DNA of 49,541 nt from positions 1-49,541 of the forward strand of contig DATNPH010000166.1 in the NCBI GenBank assembly GCA_036703315.1, in the 5' to 3' direction. Position 1 is the stretch's first letter. Each line of letters opens with the position of its first letter. Positions 8,909 through 17,620 of this stretch are shown piece after piece. The notes beneath the pieces were generated by a model that was not told where the DNA came from, did no database searches, and saw only the letters and a program-made list of their open reading frames with translations. Source of the DNA: DATNPH01 sp036703315. GTDB lineage: Bacteria > Cyanobacteriota > Cyanobacteriia > Cyanobacteriales > Coleofasciculaceae. The translations under genes and the position numbers were made by a program.

Positions 8909-8917
8909 TGCGGATAG

Positions 8918-8992
8918 ATCCCCCCTAGCCCCCCTTGAAAAGGGGAGAACTGGAATCAAAGTCCCCCTTTTTAACTCTGATGGAGGGGGAGC
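8918..8992. repeat. Interspersed C-run/G-run palindromic repeat
   Basis: The segment contains CCCCCCTAGCCCCCCTTGAA, then AAGGGGAGAACTGGAATCAA and AGTCCCCCTTTTTAACTC, then GGAGGGGGAGCG. It is a C/G-run inverted repeat of the kind scattered through filamentous cyanobacterial genomes. A shorter relative sits inside tlyA at about 26969-27006. Confidence 0.7.
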
Positions 8993-9248
8993 GATCAGTA
9001 TTTCACAAAGGGATTTAGCGGCATCTGTGGGCATTTTCACCTATTTAGAAACAGCCGTGTAGCTGCCTCAGAGCGCGTTAGTCTAACTTCAGTAATAAAA
9101 GCCTTCAAGAAAGTCTAGATAAAGCAATCATCTCAAGAGACATTAAAAGCTTTAATAAGCTGATAGGCGATTAAGTTGCACATTTTTGGCTTGAGTGGTC
9201 AAGAGGTAATTGATAAAATCTTAGCGCTGTGAGGATTTATATCATCCC

Positions 9249-9299
9249 ATTACCTACTACCTATTACCTACTACCTATTACCTATGACCTATTACCAAT
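9249..9299. repeat. Short tandem repeat (CCTATTA / CCTACTA heptads)
   Basis: Six or seven consecutive units of ATTACCTACTACCT-type sequence fill the stretch just before the 3' end of the hybrid kinase gene. This is typical of the short tandemly repeated repetitive sequences of filamentous cyanobacteria. A related stretch lies at 34281-34313 downstream of rplT. Confidence 0.85.
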
Positions 9300-9332
9300 C
9301 CTAACCAATTTGCCAATTAAATGAGCGACAGC

Positions 9333-12300
9333 TTACCAATTTTGATCGTTGGCGACGAAAGCTTGGAGATGCTCTAAACTCTGCTCTAAATCGGCGATCA
9401 GTTCAGCTGACCCCAAGAGCTGATTGTTTTTCGCCTGCTCCTCTAGTCTGGCTGCCAGATCCGGTATTTTTTGGATTGCCACGCTTGCACTCGAACCTTT
9501 GAGTTGATGAGCGCGACGGGCAAGGGTTATATGATCTTCCACTGAGAGTGCTAACTTAGCCTCTTCCAGGTAGGTTAGAGCGTCTTCTATAAAAACTTGC
9601 AAGACTTCTCTCTGAAACTCAACATCTCCTCCAGAGAGTTCTCCTAAGTACTCCAAATTCACAGGAAACTCCTCAATAGGATTCGGCAAGGTTTTCTTCT
9701 GCTCCTTACGTGGCATAGGAAAGCTACTTGACTGTAGCGTGCCTAACGACCCTGGTAACTCTGGGGCTACTGTGCTATCGCTAACGGACTGCTCCGCTAA
9801 CATTGGGGCTGGAAACTGAGGACAAGGAGAATTTGGCAAGGCCTTGTTGTCTCCCCCTTCGTCCTTGTCTTCTCTTTTCCCAATTTCTAGCTCCAAGTTC
9901 CCTGCGACCAATTCCCAATCCCTTGAAGTGGAACCTCCATTCTCTACAGAGTCGGGATGTTCCTTGTATTGTGAGTTTTGATGATTTGCTAAGCCTTGAG
10001 AACTTATAGTGTGAGAATTATCGGCTGATAGAAGCGTTTGCTGCTTTGAAGCGCCTTGGTTAGCCAATCGGAACACAGCCGCGTCTAAGGAACTTGACTT
10101 GTCCGAACGAGTAGGAGTAATTAGCTCGCTCAAATACATGGTTTCGTGTTCTATCTCCCCAGCTTTAGCAAGTGACCAACGCTCTAAGACTTCCTCTAAT
10201 TTTTCTAGCGTTATCGGCTTGCTGATGTAGTCATCCATGCCTGCCTCCAGACACTTTTCGCGATCGCCAAGCATCGCATTAGCCGTCATAGCAATCACTA
10301 TAGTATGACGGGATTCACCTTCAAAGGTACGCAGGAGACGAGTAGCTTCGTAGCCATCCACCACTGGCATCTGACAATCCATCAAGACAATATCGTAAGG
10401 GACAGAAGATGGAGGGGTGAGGTTTTGTCTGTTCTCCCCTTCTCCCCCTCTCGTGTGTTTCTCTTCTAATCGTCCCCAATCCGTAATTCCGGAGAAGCCT
10501 GTACAACAAACCAAGCGCTCGAGTGCTTCTTTTCCATGGGCTACACAATCGGCTTCATAACCTAGCATTTTGAGTTGATTGAGTACAACTTTTTGATTAA
10601 TCGGGGTATCTTCTACTAACAGAATTTTTACCGTTGAGCGGTAGGCAGGTCGAATAGGCTTTGGTGCTAGGGATGTAATCTCAGTTGTCGCCTGAATATT
10701 CTCCCTCGGCTCTAATGGCGTCAAAATCTGGCTTAGGCAACCCAATAGCTTAGAGGCTCTCAAAGGTTTGGTAATACAACCACTAAACCCCAGATCCAAC
10801 AGACGTAACGCTAGCGATCGCTGATTAACTGAGTTTAGGAGTAACCATTTTGTTGAGCGCCCTATAGCTGAATCAGTAGCGGTACCTAAACAAGGCTCTC
10901 CGACAGCCGGTATCCCAGAGTTGATGTCCAAACTTGCCGTTACTTCACGAAGTACTTTTATTTGTGCTTCAGTGTTTCCTATGCTGGGTGTGCAAGCCTC
11001 ATAGGAGGATGTGGTAGCGTCCAGCAAAGCCAAACCCAGCTCTACACTTTCAGTGTTTTCCTCCAACAAATTTAGGTCAAGAATCGCCACGTCAATGAAC
11101 TGGTTTTTGCGCCTGGTAATCTGCCAAGCCTTCATAGCATCTGTAACACATGAAGCTTCCTCTACCTGCATTCCCCAGAAAGTGGCTAAAGTGCATACCA
11201 CTTTCCGAATCATCGCATTGCCACTAACAATCAAGACTCTCAGTCCGGCTAGCTCCAGACTAGGGGATGCTGTCGCAATAGCAGGGGCTGATTTCACCAG
11301 TGGCACGGTGAACCAGAAGGTTGACCCTCTGGGGGTTGAAGGTTGTGCGCCATTCGGTGAAGCTGTTCTCGAAGCATAGGCGTTCCCGTACTGCGGAGCA
11401 GTACCTGAAGGGCAGGGTAGGCTGCGAGGTTGAAGGTTGTCTTGATAACCAGTATCCTGCAACCTGTTAACCTTCAACTCTCTTGAAGTATTCAACGACC
11501 AACGACCCGGTACAAAGGCAGCTCCTCGACTTTCAACGCCGATTTCACCGCTCATCAGATCCACCAACTGCTTGCAAATCGCTAGACCCAAGCCAGTACC
11601 ACCATAGTGTCGCGTAGTTGAGGCATCTACTTGTGAAAAGGAGTGAAACAGTTTCTTCTGGTCTTCCGGTGCAATCCCAATACCTGTATCCGTCACGGCG
11701 AACCGAAGGTTGGCGGAGGTCATCGTCTCAAATTCTAAGGAAACTTTAACGATGACTTCGCCATAAGGAGTGAATTTGATGGCATTCCCTACTAAATTCG
11801 TGAGAATCTGCTGTAGACGACCGACATCTCCCTGTAGCTGTCTTGGCACATTATTGTCGATCAAAACAGCCAGTTCTATGCCCTTATTCTGTGCGGATGT
11901 TGCCAATAAATCAACAACATCTTCCAGACAGCTGTTTAAGTCAAATTCCAACCTCTCCAGACGCATTTCACCAGCTTCTAGCTTGGAAAAGTCAAGAATA
12001 TCGTTGATCAGCATCAGCAGGTTCTGAGCACTGACACATAGTGTTTGTACGAAGTCTAGTTGTTCAAGGTTCAGGTCAGTTTTCAACAGCAATTCTGTCA
12101 TACCCAACACTCCATTCATAGGAGTGCGGATTTCGTGACTCATGTTGGCGAGGAATTGGGACTTGAGTCGCGAATTTTCTATGGCAGCTTCTCTGGCTTC
12201 CACCAATTCGTTAATCCGGTCGGTGACAATCATGATGCCACCTACTGCACCCTCCGGGGTATACCAGGGTTGAACTGCCCAACGGATGCAGATTGTAGAG

Positions 12301-14585
12301 CCATCTTTGCGCTCCCACTTATCTTCTGGCTGGGAAAGAACTTCTCCCTTGAGTGCTCGTCCAATAATGGTGTACCAGCGTTCGGGGATGTCTGAGAAAA
12401 CCTCACAAAGGGTTCGACCAATAATTGACTGTCCCTCTAAGCCATAATCCACTAACCACTTCTGAGAGTGGACGAGATGGCGCATCTGGGTGTCGAACAT
12501 CGCCATCGCTACGGGAGCATTTGCAATAATGTCACGCAATTGCTGGCGCTCTCGCTCTAGAGCTTGCTCAGCTTGTTTGCGATCAATGGCGAGAGCAATC
12601 TCATCGGCGACCGAATAGAGGGCATTGAACGTGGCTTCGGTTACTGGCTGGCGAGCGTACATCGTCATCACCCCCACCAACTGATTTTCAACAACTAAGG
12701 GGTATCCCGCAAAAGCAACCATTTCCTGCAACAGCGACCATTCCAGAACACTAAGGTGCGGATCATCCAGGAGATTATTGGTTAGATGGGGCTGGCGTTC
12801 TTCCGCGATGCGACCAACTTGGAAGTGACCAACCGGGATATGCATCGGAAAAACGTCAAGGTAGGTACATGTCCCGGCACTGACCTTGAGTTCCAGCATG
12901 TTATCGACCGGGTTGAGTATCCAGATTTGTGCCAACATTGCGTTGAGATGTTGGATGATCGCATCGACGCTCTGTTGTAACATACTTGCTAAGGTGCCTC
13001 TCTGAGTCAGGGCAAGTCCTACAGCAGTTGCCAAGGCAGTTTGACGAGATCGCTCCAGTGTTGCCGCCTCCGCTTGCTTGCGATCGCTAATATCATGTAA
13101 ATAAATGCCTAGTCCATCTAGAGACGGATAAGCTCGTACTTCATACCAACGGTTCCATTGCGGACAAAATCTTTCAAATTCAACAGCTATCTGCTCTGTT
13201 ACAGCCTTGTGGTACTGCTGGGAGACGACACAAGCGAGTTGTTCCGGAAACTCATCCCAAAAATTTTTACCAAGCAGTTCTTCGCTGCTTCTGTGTAAAA
13301 GCCGCGCTGCTTGTCCATTGATGTAGGTGAACTGCCACTGATGATTCAAGGCAAAGAAGGCATCCGTAATACTTTCAACAATGGTGACAATTCGCTGCTT
13401 TGACTCTTGAAGTTCTATCCGTGCTTGCTTACGCTCAGTGATATCCGTGTCAGTTCCTGTCATACGATAGGGTTTGCCCGTCGCATCTCGTATTGCGGTA
13501 CCACGGGCAAGCATCCAACGGATGCTGCCATCTTTATGCAACATCCGATGTTCGATTTCAAAGTGGGAAGTAAAGCCTTGTAAATGGGCGTTTACTGCCG
13601 CCATTACTGCCTCGCCATCTTCGGGATGAACAAGCCTTGCCCAATTCTTCAGATGGTTGTGTATTTCATAATCGGCATAGCCTAGAATCGTTTTTATGAT
13701 TGGGTCAAGATAAATTTCGTTGGTTTCCAGGTTCCAGTCCCAAACCCCAACCTTGCCTGCACTCACGGCTAGGGCATATCGCTCTTGACTGACTTGTAAC
13801 GCCTCCTCAACCTGCTTACGCCGAGTGATATCAGTACTCGACCCAGCCATTCGATAGGGTTTTCCCGTAGCATCCCGAAAGGCAGTTCCACGAGAAAGAA
13901 CCCATCGACAGCTACCATCTTGATGCAGCAGTCGATGTTCAATTTCTAGATGGGGAGTTAATCCTTCTAAATGAGCTACCGCTGCTGTGAGTAACGGTTG
14001 ATGGTCATCTGGATGCACGACCTTAAGCCAGTCCTCAGGGAAAATACCAATTTCGTCCTGGCTATAACCCAAAAGGGTTTTCATGTTCGGAGCAACATAG
14101 ATTTCACGGGTTAGGAAGTTGATCTGCCAAACACCTACCTGCCCTCCACTAATTGCCAGCGCATACCGTTCTTCACTCTCACGCAGCTTTTGCGACATCT
14201 GGGTTCGCTCGATCGCATAGCGTATGGCATGGACAAGTAGAGGAGTGTCTACCTGTCCCTTGACGAGATAATCCTGTGCTCCTGAGCGAATGGCATGGAC
14301 GGCTAGCTCTTCATCATCAAGACCTGTCAGCACCACAATTGGTGTTAGGGGAGCGTGCGATCGCACCCGATTGAGGCTTCCCAACCCTTGGCTATCTGGC
14401 AAGGAAAGATCCAATAAAATCACATCAAAGCTGTCTTGTTTCAACAACTCCAGTGTTTTACCGAGCCACTGAACATGGGTCAGATTAAAGCGTGTTGCTC
14501 GAGCTTGCGACAAGAACTCCTCAAAAAGTTCTGCTTCTTTACAGTTGTCCTCAACCAAGAGAACTTTGAGCAATTGAGCGTCCAT
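9333..14585 (-). CDS. Hybrid sensor histidine kinase: REC-PAS-PAS-PAS-GAF-PAS-HisKA-HATPase-REC-REC-HPt
   Basis: 1750 aa, cytosolic, no membrane segment. Order: receiver (about 5-125, phospho-acceptor Asp59 in VILLDLSLPD); two PAS/PAC units (about 140-260 and 270-385, each ending RDATGKPYRM..S/T.TDIT); a third PAS (about 395-505); GAF (about 515-670); a fourth PAS (about 685-800); HisKA with H-box SHEIRTPMNGVLGM (about 825); HATPase_c with N-box VGNAIKFTP, DTGIGI and GGTGLGLAI; a degenerate second receiver; a third receiver (VKILLVEDTPINQ...VLMDCQMPVVDG); and a C-terminal HPt with phospho-His in ARRAHQLKGSSAS. This is a complete internal phosphorelay. Receiver-first architecture means it can take a phosphoryl group from an upstream kinase. 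Low-complexity inserts interrupt the HATPase lid-to-end region, the third receiver and the receiver-HPt linker. Genes on either side are unrelated; the output partner is unknown. An AT-rich promoter region lies upstream. Confidence 0.92.
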   Translation of the reverse strand: MDAQLLKVLLVEDNCKEAELFEEFLSQARATRFNLTHVQWLGKTLELLKQDSFDVILLDLSLPDSQGLGSLNRVRSHAPLTPIVVLTGLDDEELAVHAIRSGAQDYLVKGQVDTPLLVHAIRYAIERTQMSQKLRESEERYALAISGGQVGVWQINFLTREIYVAPNMKTLLGYSQDEIGIFPEDWLKVVHPDDHQPLLTAAVAHLEGLTPHLEIEHRLLHQDGSCRWVLSRGTAFRDATGKPYRMAGSSTDITRRKQVEEALQVSQERYALAVSAGKVGVWDWNLETNEIYLDPIIKTILGYADYEIHNHLKNWARLVHPEDGEAVMAAVNAHLQGFTSHFEIEHRMLHKDGSIRWMLARGTAIRDATGKPYRMTGTDTDITERKQARIELQESKQRIVTIVESITDAFFALNHQWQFTYINGQAARLLHRSSEELLGKNFWDEFPEQLACVVSQQYHKAVTEQIAVEFERFCPQWNRWYEVRAYPSLDGLGIYLHDISDRKQAEAATLERSRQTALATAVGLALTQRGTLASMLQQSVDAIIQHLNAMLAQIWILNPVDNMLELKVSAGTCTYLDVFPMHIPVGHFQVGRIAEERQPHLTNNLLDDPHLSVLEWSLLQEMVAFAGYPLVVENQLVGVMTMYARQPVTEATFNALYSVADEIALAIDRKQAEQALERERQQLRDIIANAPVAMAMFDTQMRHLVHSQKWLVDYGLEGQSIIGRTLCEVFSDIPERWYTIIGRALKGEVLSQPEDKWERKDGSTICIRWAVQPWYTPEGAVGGIMIVTDRINELVEAREAAIENSRLKSQFLANMSHEIRTPMNGVLGMTELLLKTDLNLEQLDFVQTLCVSAQNLLMLINDILDFSKLEAGEMRLERLEFDLNSCLEDVVDLLATSAQNKGIELAVLIDNNVPRQLQGDVGRLQQILTNLVGNAIKFTPYGEVIVKVSLEFETMTSANLRFAVTDTGIGIAPEDQKKLFHSFSQVDASTTRHYGGTGLGLAICKQLVDLMSGEIGVESRGAAFVPGRWSLNTSRELKVNRLQDTGYQDNLQPRSLPCPSGTAPQYGNAYASRTASPNGAQPSTPRGSTFWFTVPLVKSAPAIATASPSLELAGLRVLIVSGNAMIRKVVCTLATFWGMQVEEASCVTDAMKAWQITRRKNQFIDVAILDLNLLEENTESVELGLALLDATTSSYEACTPSIGNTEAQIKVLREVTASLDINSGIPAVGEPCLGTATDSAIGRSTKWLLLNSVNQRSLALRLLDLGFSGCITKPLRASKLLGCLSQILTPLEPRENIQATTEITSLAPKPIRPAYRSTVKILLVEDTPINQKVVLNQLKMLGYEADCVAHGKEALERLVCCTGFSGITDWGRLEEKHTRGGEGENRQNLTPPSSVPYDIVLMDCQMPVVDGYEATRLLRTFEGESRHTIVIAMTANAMLGDREKCLEAGMDDYISKPITLEKLEEVLERWSLAKAGEIEHETMYLSELITPTRSDKSSSLDAAVFRLANQGASKQQTLLSADNSHTISSQGLANHQNSQYKEHPDSVENGGSTSRDWELVAGNLELEIGKREDKDEGGDNKALPNSPCPQFPAPMLAEQSVSDSTVAPELPGSLGTLQSSSFPMPRKEQKKTLPNPIEEFPVNLEYLGELSGGDVEFQREVLQVFIEDALTYLEEAKLALSVEDHITLARRAHQLKGSSASVAIQKIPDLAARLEEQAKNNQLLGSAELIADLEQSLEHLQAFVANDQNW

Positions 14586-15429
14586 ATTCCCTCATGTTGC
14601 ATCCGAAACAAGTAGGCTGTCGCTAGCACGACGAAAGTCACCAGACTCGCCTTTAGAGTATAAGAAATTTGGCTATTACTGTAGGACAGTGCATTACGTC
14701 CTTCTAGTGTTGCTCGACAAACCATTTGAGCAGGTAAGGCTATTAATGTAGCTAAATCAGACCGCGGTATCAGAGTGAGCAATGCCAGACCTATACTCAC
14801 GATGATGCCCCCAAAGCCATCAGAACTCATAATAGTAATTTTGAGCGTTCTTACTCGGAAACGAATTCCTTCAGCAACGTAGACAGCACTAATAGCATCG
14901 ATAGGTGGCAAAATCACCCTCAATTCTTTTCTACCGTAACAAGCAACTAAAAACGTTTTCATCTCCAGGCTGTATGACAGCGAGAGGTCTAAGAAAATGA
15001 CCTCAAAACACTGATGAACGAAGCACATAGAGGCTTTTGAGAGCCTCATAACCTGTATGACAGACCCGTGAGATGTGCTGACTGCTACTAAAAATTCTTA
15101 TAGAAGCTCAGCTTCTCCCACATCATCTACCTCTAACAAACTATAGACTGATTGGCTATCCCTTTTCGTAGTCCTTACAGTGTCTAGTAATCAGCCCAAG
15201 CTTCGACTTGAAAGAAGACAAACAGGTTTGTAATCTCTAATATTGTGAATTATTTTTTAGTAAAAGTACGATTATTTTCATTATCTTTATAATTCTGCCT
15301 GAATAAACAATAGAATTATTTGTCAAAAAAATCTATTTCTGCCAATTATTGTAAATAGAATATAGAAGATTTATAAAACTACTTTTAGCCTAATCTAGTC
15401 AATTATTGTCTAATCTATCGTTAAATCAT
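14586..15429. other. Long region without a convincing gene
   Basis: Upstream of the hybrid kinase. The first ~460 bases have an open minus-strand frame with one receiver-like phrase (FEVIFLDLSLS), perhaps a decayed response-regulator copy, but nothing else fits. From about 15230 to 15420 the sequence is strongly AT-rich with T/A runs and probably carries the kinase promoter. I see no RNA gene or strong terminator. Confidence 0.5.
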
Positions 15430-15684
15430 TTAGTTGTTTTTCTTAGAAAGAGCGCATTCAGGACAAGTCTGTGATGTACCAGCCGCTTTCACCGTGGCAA
15501 AATATACTTGACGCTTCCAGCAAACGCAAGGCATAGAGGGAGAAACTGACCCCATCCAACATCCGTGGTATTGCTTCATCGTACTCGGTACGAACATCTC
15601 GCAAGAGGTGTACCCACCCAAAGCCTTATCGATGAAACTGGAAGTCCCACTTGTATAGGAATCATACAAGTGCAGGTACTTCAC
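15430..15684 (-). pseudogene. tnpB: Broken TnpB (IS605-group OrfB) remnant
   Basis: The minus strand encodes VCWKRQVYFATVKAAGTSQT followed by CPEC, the first half of the C-terminal zinc finger of TnpB, with the usual TSQTCPxC motif; the frame then ends after ALSKKNN. Just upstream, in a different frame, DVGWGQFLPL matches the segment that normally precedes CWKR in these proteins, so a frameshift separates them. The RuvC-like N-terminal part, the second Cys pair and any TnpA are missing. No transposon ends were identified. A dead fragment of an insertion sequence. Confidence 0.7.
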
Positions 15685-16036
15685 AACGAATCTAAATAGA
15701 AGTCCTACGCCCTAACTGTTTGATTTCGCTCAGGGATACATCAACTCTCCTGAACGTCCAATCAGGAAAGTCTTAAAATCAAGATAGGAAGTGATAAGAG
15801 TGGGTTTGGCACTGAACGCCGGAACAAATCTTCTAGGCAAATCAACTAAACCTGCCTCTACAGTGGTGCCGAATCAAAAAAAATCAGAGCAGTCATCTCC
15901 CTGCCTAAAGCTAGCTAGTACGATGGATTCGGGCTTTATAGCGCTTGCCCTTGGCGGTGGGAGGATGACACGCTTCCAAGTGATACCCTTACAAGTGATA
16001 GCGTTATTTGTTGTTTGAATTTCGTGGGACAGATAT
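15685..16036. other. Region between TnpB remnant and DUF3318 gene
   Basis: A 76-codon plus-strand frame (15791-16018, GTG start) is open here, but its product (GLALNAGTNLLGKSTKPAST and so on) has no recognisable motif and no clear ribosome binding site. It may be further insertion-sequence debris. The region before 16037 is presumably the promoter of the DUF3318 gene. Confidence 0.4.
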
Positions 16037-16681
16037 ATGACATCCTATGCAACCTCTTCTGCTAGAGCCGAGATGAGCGAACTCCGGCGACTCAAAACTT
16101 TATTACCACCAGAATTGCAGAGTTGGGTGATGGTGGAAGGAAGTACCGAAGTTAATCCACCTTTGCTCCGTACTGAAGAGATTGGTAGAGACGAGGTGGA
16201 AATTCAAGTTGACTTGGTGAAATGGGAGCAACTAGCGCTTGACCAGCGTAATTTGCTATTTTGGCACGAAGTCGCCCGGATTCAAAATGATACCATCCCT
16301 AAAGATGGTTGGGAAATGGCAGCCCTAGCCATTGGTTTGGGGGGTGCTGTAGGCGAACTCTGGGTACAAGATGGCTTGCTGCTGTTGTTGGCTTTGGTGC
16401 TGTGTGGCGTCTCTGGTTGGCGGTTGTATCAGAAAAACAATGGGGATAAAACCTTACAGGAATCGACAGAGGCTGACGAAAAAGCGATCGCTCTTGCTAC
16501 TCGCTTTGGTTACACTCTCCCTAACGCCTACAAGAGTCTCGGCAGTGCTTTAAAAGCCATGATTGAAATGACTCCCGGTCGGCGTCAACGTCGCAAATAC
16601 GAAGCACGGCTCTCTGCCCTTAAAAAGAGTGCATCTCAAGCTAAGGCAAAAGTCAAAGCTCAGCGTGAGGACAAGATTTAA
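16037..16681 (+). CDS. DUF3318 cyanobacterial membrane protein
   Basis: 214 aa. The start MTSYATSSARAEMSELRRLKTLLPPELQ and the following WVMVEGSTEVNPPLL are typical of the cyanobacteria-specific DUF3318 family. A short acidic domain (EIQVDLVKWEQLALDQRNLL, FWHEVARIQ) precedes two closely spaced hydrophobic segments (AALAIGLGGAVGEL and LLLLLALVLCGVSGW, about residues 97-136). The C-terminal ~80 residues are soluble, helical and end in a Lys/Arg/Ala-rich tail. The HEVARIQ stretch is reminiscent of a metalloprotease HExxH helix but lacks the second His, so no activity is claimed. Function unknown. Confidence 0.8.
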   Translation: MTSYATSSARAEMSELRRLKTLLPPELQSWVMVEGSTEVNPPLLRTEEIGRDEVEIQVDLVKWEQLALDQRNLLFWHEVARIQNDTIPKDGWEMAALAIGLGGAVGELWVQDGLLLLLALVLCGVSGWRLYQKNNGDKTLQESTEADEKAIALATRFGYTLPNAYKSLGSALKAMIEMTPGRRQRRKYEARLSALKKSASQAKAKVKAQREDKI

Positions 16682-16738
16682 TGCTAGGCAAGGCGCAATA
16701 GAGGTTTTCTCCAGCTGCTGGAAGTTGCACCCACCGCA

Positions 16739-17518
16739 CTAGAGCTGACCAATCATTTTATGGGTCTGCGGCACCACACGCACTGACTTAAGTGTCCGTT
16801 TCATTAAGGTTTGCCAAGCGAGAACCTGTTCGGGAGATGGGGGGAGCAATGGTGGGCTAGATGCCTCCAAGGGCGTCATCGGTTGTAGAAATACCGGAAT
16901 TGTAGGACTGATATCGGCTACTAACTGGGCTGAGCGCTCCAACTCTGTAGGGTCAGTATTGCTGTCAATAATTAACTTGACAAACACTTCCACTGATGCA
17001 CCGTGACAGAGCTGGAGAAATTCTGCGTGTGCCTGCCATCGCTGTTCCCCACTTACACTCGGCAGCTTGATATCCATACCTACGGAGTCTAAGTAGGGCA
17101 AGACCATAGCTAGCTGTTCGGGACGATGACCGCCTGTTTCCAGATAAACAGGTAATTTTGTGGAATGCCGTAGCTGGGGGAGAAATTCCACGAGAAACGG
17201 AGCATGAAGTAGTGGTTCACCACCCGTGAGCGTTACGCTATCGTGTAAACTCGGTTGATTTTGTCGGGCAACCCATTGTAGTAGGAGGCTTCCAGGCACT
17301 GGATTAGGATAAGTTTCAAAGTCCCGGTGTCCGGGCGTCTGCTCAACACGACACACAGGTGGGACGCTCCATGTATGAGCACTGTCGCAGAAACGGCAGC
17401 GTAAATCACACAAGGCAAAGCGGATAAACAGCTGACGGGTACCAACGTTGAGTCCTTCGCCCTGGATAGCAGAAAAAATTTCGATGAGTCGTGTAGTAAG
17501 TTGAATTTCTAATGACAT
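16739..17518 (-). CDS. queE: 7-carboxy-7-deazaguanine synthase, QueE
   Basis: 259 aa radical-SAM enzyme that converts 6-carboxy-tetrahydropterin to 7-carboxy-7-deazaguanine, the third step of queuosine precursor synthesis. The N-terminus IEIFSAIQGEGLNVGTRQLF and the [4Fe-4S] cluster motif CDLRCRFCDSAHTW (Cys-x3-Cys-x2-Cys) are diagnostic; SVTLTGGEPLLH is the SAM-binding GGEP motif. The C-terminal end VRVVPQTHKMIGQL is also family-typical. No other queuosine genes lie nearby. It is divergent from the STAS-sugar transferase gene across about 100 bases. Confidence 0.93.
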   Translation of the reverse strand: MSLEIQLTTRLIEIFSAIQGEGLNVGTRQLFIRFALCDLRCRFCDSAHTWSVPPVCRVEQTPGHRDFETYPNPVPGSLLLQWVARQNQPSLHDSVTLTGGEPLLHAPFLVEFLPQLRHSTKLPVYLETGGHRPEQLAMVLPYLDSVGMDIKLPSVSGEQRWQAHAEFLQLCHGASVEVFVKLIIDSNTDPTELERSAQLVADISPTIPVFLQPMTPLEASSPPLLPPSPEQVLAWQTLMKRTLKSVRVVPQTHKMIGQL

Positions 17519-17620
17519 TTTAAAGTTTGTGTGTTAATTGACCAAATAATTGGCGAAGTTGAGCGTTGTAGGACAGAATATTGGCAGCAACAATAGGTAA
17601 TAACTGAGTACCAAATCTCT

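Noticed and set aside
9249..9299. Possible CRISPR-like or tandem array
   Set aside because: Units are seven bases with no spacers; a short tandem repeat, not a CRISPR.
14480..15049. A 189-codon minus-strand frame overlapping the start of the hybrid kinase, with FEVIFLDLSLS
   Set aside because: Only one receiver-like phrase; no phospho-site context or full receiver fold, no ribosome-binding site, and a 106-base overlap with the kinase gene in another frame.
15791..16018. A 75-codon plus-strand frame before the DUF3318 gene
   Set aside because: No recognisable motif, no good start or binding site; most likely chance or insertion debris.
16037..16681. HExxH-like metalloprotease motif (HEVAR) in the DUF3318 protein
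   Set aside because: The second His of HExxH is absent and no distal ligand is visible.
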